From Kappaphycus alvarezii (Eukaryota > Rhodophyta > Florideophyceae > Gigartinales > Solieriaceae), in the NCBI GenBank assembly GCA_002205965.3, contig NADL03000740.1, positions 930,001 through 994,000 of the forward strand: a stretch of 64,000 nucleotides of DNA, read 5' to 3'. Of the stretch, positions 57,995 to 64,000 are shown in pieces; the stretch's first letter is position 1, and the number at the start of each line of letters is the position of its first letter. Made by a program: the position numbers and the translations under genes. The notes beneath the pieces are model-generated. The model made no database searches and was not told the DNA's origin. It was given only the letters and a program-made list of their open reading frames with translations.

Positions 57995-60700
57995 GTTTAG
58001 TACTGTTGCATTATACTCACTCAAGGATCTGATCACTGCAATTCCTGCGAGAGCACACACTCGCCCTTGCACGTAGTTCTCTTCGGTACATCTTTTGCCA
58101 CACCCTGGTGCGTAAATCAACACATATACAGGTAAATGGACATTCCCTGACTCACTCGGAAGAACAAATGGCTGTAGGTGATCGTACCTTTCCATCAACT
58201 AAACTACCTCCCCTTCCTTTTATGCTATTGCGTCTCCCCTCCTCTGCTTATAGCACCATAATCCTCTACCAATCTTTGTAAGTTCAATTAAAAAACCGTA
58301 GCAACTCACTGATAGCCTGCATTCGCCGACAGTGCCGTCTCTTTACCACTGCATTTGTCTATGCCTACATCCTATTATTCGAATTGATCCGACCTTTTTG
58401 CGCATTTCCTGCCTTGAGCAGTGGGGAAACAGATTCTCCAAAGCCAGTTATAGCCTTCATTCATCCGACCTTTGCGCAGAGTCTGCCTAGAGTAATGCAG
58501 AGACAGTTATCAATTGCCACGTGTGGTGTACAGTACTGTAACAAACTCACTCCGAAGCTGCAAAACACGTACCAGGACTATTGTACTTCCAATCACTGAT
58601 GCATCTCTAGTCGTGGAGACCAGATCAGGAGTACTTTATATAGACCACAGAAGAGCACTAAACGCAGACTAGATACGTTGCTGGCAGAATACTAAAGTAC
58701 GTGTTAATGCACTTCGCTGACAATACACGTGTACATGGCACGTACTAATCGAACCCTAATATTCGTACCTTATGCGCTTCTCCCTATGTAAAATTAACAC
58801 AAAAATCACCTAAAAACACAAATTCAAATCCGAAAATTAATAATTGAGTGCCTGCCTCTCCTGCCGTCCTCTTTCCGACTGCCTTGCCATCCCCTTAGTT
58901 TTTGCCTTTTCTCCATCCTGAGCGCCAACTTTTGGCATTTCAGCTCAATTACCCCCACATGACTTGCCAACCAACCTCTTTTTTTCCACCTCATCTGCTT
59001 TACGGACACAGTCCTGGTCATGTCTTCCATCAGTGCTATCTCATTTCAGAATCGTTCGAGATGTTCCAGTAGTAACCCCCCCAACCTCGGAGTCTTTCTA
59101 CCGCCCTTTCAGCTGCCGCAAACCCATCCTGGGCAGCCTCCTGTACCTTTTCTGAGTCCTTTGTTTTGTGCCTCAGCTGTTCCTTATCACATACTGCTAC
59201 AGTAGTATAGCGTATTCCACCACTCCCCTAATAGCCTCACCACCCCCAACGCTTCTCTGGTAGCCTTTATAGCAGGCGTGTAGCCTGCCTTTTCACCTAT
59301 TCTATCTTCAGATTCCTTGATAGCTCTTCTCAAAACGACTATGTCCTTGCGCCGCCTTTTATGGACGTCAACTCTCCTTCCAAAGCTTCCCCACTGTGCT
59401 TCTTTAAACCACCATGTCCGCTACTCGCCCGTCTTGCCCAATTTGGTACTACACAACTTCTCGAATTATTTTCCTAAAAGGCGCGCACCTGTCATCTTTC
59501 CCCGCTGCGTCCTATTTCAACCAGTAATCTGTTCATAGCGCTCCTCCTGTGGCCTCTACTCCGCCTTTCGTTGCTGTTAGCCGCGCTTAATTGCACCCCC
59601 ACAACTCCCCCTGTCGAACTTCTTCACTCTGATCTCCTCCCCGCCATGGAAAACCTGCTCTGCACCACAATGGCCACTACCCCACCTTCTTCACATGCCA
59701 TCCCAATACAAAAAGATTGAATTGCTCTCCTTCCCAAACCATTCGCTACAACGCACCCTTTTTAACCTTCTGTTAACTCCGGTCCGATCCGCTGATTTGG
59801 CATGTATGAAATGTGTAATGAACATTGGAGTAGTTTGCGCGGTGCCCGTTTAGGATTGATTCCAGTCTCCCATCCCCGTGAATTCCCCCGAGCGACGACG
59901 CTTCTTACGCCTGGTGGTTTTTTTTGTGAATTATAAGCAATTCGCTTGTTCTTCTCGACAAATAAAATAGTTTTTCCTGCAGTCCTGAGTGACGTTATCC
60001 TATCACTCTCGTTGAATGGCAGTGGATCGAGCTCCCTTCACCGTACACTCCACGCCATCTACCAGATCCGTTCTTTCCTTCTCGGTGCAGTAGCCGCAAA
60101 CATCGTTATCGCCTGAAACTTACTGATGTCCAAGATTGTATTCAACTTTGGAAGATTAGTTTCACTTCCCCGTCACCTCTCTGTTGCACTTCCCTCAATT
60201 CCTGTACGATCATTCTGAATTTTTTCGAAGGCTGTGAAAAACGCGGAAACAAGGTTCCTTTTTCTACCTTCATCAGAATGGCCTCCATTATAACCTAATT
60301 GTTTCTCGGTCTGGTTGCCGCTCCCTGTCAAGTCAGTTCCTTTCACTTCTTAGTTCGCCTACGCGTCCCCTGCAGCTTCTTGAGCTCGGCTGCGGTGACG
60401 CTGCTCCAAAACGAAGAAGTCGAAACCACCCGCGCGATGGCTTGAACATATGAGAAGTATTAACAGGAATGGGGAACCCGGTGTGGATGTTCACATCTTT
60501 TGGGTGGCACTTACGTGCTACTGTATCGTATAAGTCTTGGTGGTGTCTGTAAGCACCTGCTCAATTGCCCCATTCCGCCTCATTGTCTTATCGTTACGAA
60601 GCTTTCCACCTAGTGTTGATCACGGTCCTCCTAAAATGCAACCAATTTACTCCTGAACGATCTATACCCGAATCCCTTCCTTCCCGCCCATGCCAGAAAA
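57995..60700 (-). other. Unresolved; probably the 3' part of the second gypsy element
   Basis: No intact gene. At about 59060-58830 the minus strand reads IELKCQKLALRMEKRQKLRG, which has heptad-like charge and leucine spacing similar to the coiled coil in the 3' frame of the first gypsy. A TATA-like GTCTATATAAAGTACTCC at about 58630-58647 and a nearby GTACAGTACTGTAAC suggest an LTR-like segment around 58520-58780. GATCCGACCTTTTTGCGCAT and CATCCGACCTTTGCGCAGAG (58387 and 58464) are a small direct repeat. Confidence 0.3.
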
Positions 60701-60701
60701 A

Positions 60702-61890
60702 TCAGTGTAAGAGATATAGAGGCGACAAGCGGTTGAAGCGACGTTGTTGTGGACGCAAGTCTGACGACTTGAACCAAAACCATAAGTTGCTTACAAGTCT
60801 CATTCCTAAGGCGTATAACATGTCGTAAACGGGCGGCTTATTTGGACGGGGTGTCGTAACGCATTGCCTATATTTCGATCTGCACTGGTGGCGCCGTGTC
60901 CTGCAAGAGATCAGCGTGGCATCAAACGTGAACAGCACTGACCGCCAGTATCCCCGTTTAAACGTCTCATAGGAATTATATTCACCCATCTCGTGTGTGC
61001 AGGGATTCGGTAAGCAGCTGAAATCACGTCCTACCCAGCGGGCCATGCTGAGGGCCGATTATCAGAAACCTAGGGGTCCTCGTAGTTATGTGAGGGTAAT
61101 CTGGCCTGTCATGATACGCTTTGATGTGGTTAGTGATGAAATAGCGTCTCAGCTACAGGGTCTGTAGGGGTCTGGAATCCTATCACTACCAATTTTCTCG
61201 ACTGAAAAATTGACCCTACCTCTCCCATTTAAGGAACTCACTCCAATGCTGGGTATCATCCGAGGCTAGCTTCCGTTCCTTGTGAATTTAATACAAGCTA
61301 ACCACGACCTCCAATACTTACTCTCTAGGGTCTACCTGGGCGAGTTAGGGCCAGAAAGCTGTACCTTGAAATGCCGTTTCAATGATCCCGTCTTCCCGTT
61401 ACTTCTAATCTCATAGTCACATATCTTCTCCGAAGTTCGCAAGTAATCTGAAATCACTCCCTTTGACGAATCCCCTGTCTAAACGATGGTATCAGCGATA
61501 CTACGAAGCCCTTTGGAATGGAATTGTGCAATCTTCCCCCACCTCCAACTTCAGTAGGTAACCGACTCGACTGAGCTCACGCAACACCTTTTTTCGTCCA
61601 GTTCGGGGATTACCGGCCTTTTTCCCTCGACCTTACTCAGCTCCATCGACCACAGGAGAACGCGTGCCCCATCCCTGGACCCGACAGAGTTGACTTTCCT
61701 ATCGTAATACCCTTTCGCTTTGGACCTTAACTGGCGTCCCCTGTCGTAGAACTGACGATAAAGAAGCTCCAAATGACTGGCAAGGTCCTCCGATTCTTCA
61801 TTGAAGCACGCAGCATTCACTTCAATCCATGCTTGGAAGGCCTCCACGCCTAACATTGCTTGAAGGGTGTCATTCATGTAGCTACATTAA
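60702..61890 (-). mobile_element. Second Ty3/gypsy copy, 3' fragment
   Basis: The minus frame 61877-61551 encodes the integrase C-terminus: GVEAFQAWIEVNAACFNEES, LLYRQFYDRGRQLRSKAKGY and DGARVLLWSMELSKVEGKRP. It corresponds to EIEAFEAWGETDTACLQNEP in the first gypsy. RPLQTL and a TAG (61153-61155) match that element's pol ending. The 3' frame (60702-61046) follows, with CTHEMGEYNSYETFKRGYWR. The 5' part of pol, gag and the 5' LTR are absent; the fragment is cut at about 61890 where the next copia element's sequence begins. Confidence 0.7.
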
Positions 61891-62450
61891 TAGAGGTTGA
61901 AGCTGAAAGGGAAGGTTGGAAAAGGAAGGTGGGGGAATGAAAGGAAGTTCGCCAGCTCTGGCCAGATTTTACTTGGAGGTGCTCAAGTCGCAACTTATAT
62001 AGAACTTTTCGCCACACCATGTTGCAAACACTACATCACGTCATCATGTGTATGCACTAACTCACCAACTGCACGTAACCACACTATCACTACACGTCCC
62101 CAAATTCACAACACAACTCTGACACATGCAACGACATGTATACACGCAACTACTGTAACCGCCACCACTGTACTTGACTCATCACCATAGTGCATCAACA
62201 CCCATCGACCTGTACTGTATGTCCACGTACATACCTGTCCACTCTGTACTGCACAGCCGTTGTCGCTACAGTACGTAGGCTTGTGTCCTCACTCCAGGCC
62301 CCAGCCCTGGAGTCGGATTACCATGGACTCGTTGAGAGACAACACACACCAAAGTTGGTCGGTTCTTTACAACTGCGTAGATCTCTAGCCATGAACTATG
62401 GGTCTAGGCCATCGCAGCCCTATATAACGTTATGAGCATCGCCGACAGTG
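61891..62450 (-). repeat. Probable 3' LTR region of the right-hand copia element
   Basis: CA-rich sequence with TATA-like TTCTATATAAGTTGCG (61993-62008, minus) and TATATAGGGCTGCG (minus, near 62420) lies just 3' of the RNase H end and before the gypsy fragment. The partner LTR is outside the window, so the boundaries cannot be set. Confidence 0.35.
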
Positions 62451-62469
62451 CACTTGTCTATTGTGACCT

Positions 62470-64000
62470 TTCGTACAACACTGAACTAAATGCAATCCAA
62501 TGAATACTGTACGTCATCGGATCTGGATCCGCTAGACTCCCACCACTCTGTTGTTGGAAGTCACAATGCAGATCGCGATTAGTGTGTTGGTTGATTCCGA
62601 ATGATCCATTGATCGACATCATGATCAATGATTCCTTCGTCAAGGATGCGCTCCAGAACCGCATTCTTAGTATTTTTAGTTAGCGCGTCTGGCGGGTTTG
62701 CCTTGACGGTATCTTAGCGATGTCATTCACCTCCATTCGTTCATACGACTCTCGAGCTGCCCGAAGATCAATCATTAGCCTCTTTTCTGCTGTCGTTTGT
62801 TCTTAGTAAGGACTTTAAAAAGGCACATCGAGTCTGTGTACAGCTTAACTATGATCTTGCGGGAGAGAACTTGCTCGAGATCATGACGTAGTGTCAAACT
62901 GAAATCCATACCATCCGCAAAAGCGTATACTTCCCCCCCCATAACGGACCTTACAGTCCGGCGGCTTTTGTGGCTGCTGAAGTGCAAGATGTTGCATCTC
63001 CGTGATCGTCACACAATAAAACAATATAGCCGAGTTGAGTTGTTAGATCATCGTTGTCGGCAAATGACGAATCACTGTACATGCGAATTGAAGTGATTTC
63101 TCGTCCAGTTTTCGTTGCATGATTCCACGAGTAGCTGTTTGCTGAACATAACGGATAGTCTTGTTGATATCCTCGACATGCTTCGTCCCAAACGACTTCT
63201 CAGTGACCTGTGTAGCCTTATTGACTGAGCAAGCTATGTCAGGACGCGTATGTACCAGCCATTGAAGTCTCTGGCGGCAGGATCTGAAATCACTAGAGCA
63301 TCCAGTTGGGAGTGCTTTGAGTTGCTTAGTGTAGGCTTCTTGATGTAGCCTGATACCGATCGGGGTTGTCTCAACTTGCACGCCAGCGAATGTGAATGAG
63401 TCCATTCTCTCTTTCTGGAATTGAATTTGTCCTGAGTGACGTCGCAATCCTTCATAAAATCTTCCTTCCCAGATTGAGGCTATCGTCGACATACGTTCCT
63501 TGATCCCGACAAGACGCCACCGAGTCTTTTAAAGAAGAAACTGATGTCTAAAGCCGTACGCTGCATGCCCAAGTCACTCTGCAAGTGTGTACTCATAGTG
63601 ACATCCCAGTAGTCGCCCGAATCTGGCAAACCATAGAGTGGTTTGATGAGCTTCAAGGTTGGTCACTGGATAGTCGAAACTCCTTAGTGGGCCGTACATA
63701 AACGTCACGCATCAATTTATCCATCGATTGTATGTAAGCCTGTGATATGTCCTGGGACCATATTTTGAAACCAAAAATGGCAGCGATCGTAGTGATGACT
63801 CTGATGGAGCTCTGTCGCAAAGTCGTGCTTTGATGTAGCAGAACATTTTTCTCTTTATCCTGTGCCCTGCACCACATACCTTGCTTTGTACATTTCTTTG
63901 TCAGTCCCCTTGTGTTTGATAGACAATACAAACCGACTGCCAAGGACGTTGGCATCTTGCGAGACGTCCTCCTTGATAACGACCTCAAATGTTCCTTTCT
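62470..64000 (-). pseudogene. Second copia element: reverse transcriptase and RNase H, decayed, runs off the right edge
   Basis: RT N-terminal part at 63988-63653: STTLRQSSIRVITTIAAIFG and KIWSQDISQAYIQSMDKLMR, the D...AY block before the palm. C-terminal RT at 63492-63043: SFTFAGVQVETTPIGIRLHQ, RQRLQWLVHTRPDIACSVNK and HVEDINKTIRYVQQTATRGI. RNase H at 62987-62775: MGGEVYAFADGMDFSLTLRH, with KLYTDSMCLFKVLTKNKRQQ carrying the TDS Asp. The region with the YVDD box (63493-63652) is frame-shifted. It is a different family from the copia at 43751-49063 (TRPDIAC/NKATQ signature and different RNase H). Its gag and integrase lie beyond the window. Confidence 0.82.

Noticed and set aside
41185..57999. 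Target-site duplications for the gypsy and copia elements
   Set aside because: The 5 bp next to each outer LTR end do not match for either element, so I do not claim them.
57766..61890. Idea that the LTR at 57766-57994 is shared by two tandem gypsy elements
   Set aside because: No purine tract precedes that LTR on its right side, as a 3' LTR of the second element would need. The 41190 LTR does have one.
1..64000. CRISPR arrays, rRNA genes, bacterial promoters or operons
   Set aside because: No regularly spaced direct repeats, no rRNA core sequences and no bacterial gene organisation were seen on either strand.

Overview
This is nuclear DNA from a eukaryote. It has GT-AG introns, no bacterial operon structure, and eukaryotic transposon classes: Ty1/copia, Ty3/gypsy, hAT, PiggyBac and PIF/Harbinger. 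The only host gene I recognise lies at the left edge, on the minus strand. It is the 5' part of a plant/algal-type arogenate (prephenate) dehydrogenase. With that gene and the flavour of the transposons, I infer a plastid-bearing alga or a relative (red algae and oomycetes carry similar copia and PiggyBac families). The sequence alone does not fix the species.

Layout. 1-0.3 kb: TyrA-type dehydrogenase exons behind a very C-rich leader. 0.6-2.7 kb: intergenic DNA full of TACTGTA/TACAGTA motifs, including two near-perfect palindromes that share the same ends. 2.7-13.5 kb: mixed-GC intergenic DNA with a dispersed ~45-bp repeat, a degenerate tandem array and a few unidentified decayed ORFs on the minus strand. 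13.5-31.2 kb: a long AT-rich tract with no recognisable gene family. It has two stop-poor places (22.3 kb and 24.9-26.7 kb) where short-intron genes are possible but unproven. 31.7-35.5 kb: a decayed PiggyBac transposase followed by a decayed PIF/Harbinger transposase and a convergent trihelix-like ORF. 35.5-41.2 kb: relics.

41.2-58.0 kb is a nested stack on the minus strand. A Ty3/gypsy element has LTRs at 41190-41423 and 57766-57994. Inside it lie a complete but decayed Ty1/copia element (43751-49063, LTRs of ~255 and 240 bp) and a decayed hAT transposon with a BED zinc finger (~49096-52100). 58-61.9 kb holds the 3' part of a second, related gypsy element. 61.9-64 kb holds the 3' part of a second copia element running off the right edge.

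The most interesting signals are four. (1) A cluster of four perfect hairpins within 93 bp starts 25 nt after the gypsy pol stop codon. (2) An extra reading frame lies 3' of pol and is conserved between the two gypsy copies. (3) A palindrome family has fixed TACAGTAGCC ends and variable centres. (4) The dehydrogenase start appears to need a one-base frame change downstream of a textbook Kozak ATG. Every transposon ORF seen here is interrupted, except the short BED-finger ORF and some fragments. The window therefore reads as a graveyard of old insertions next to one host gene.
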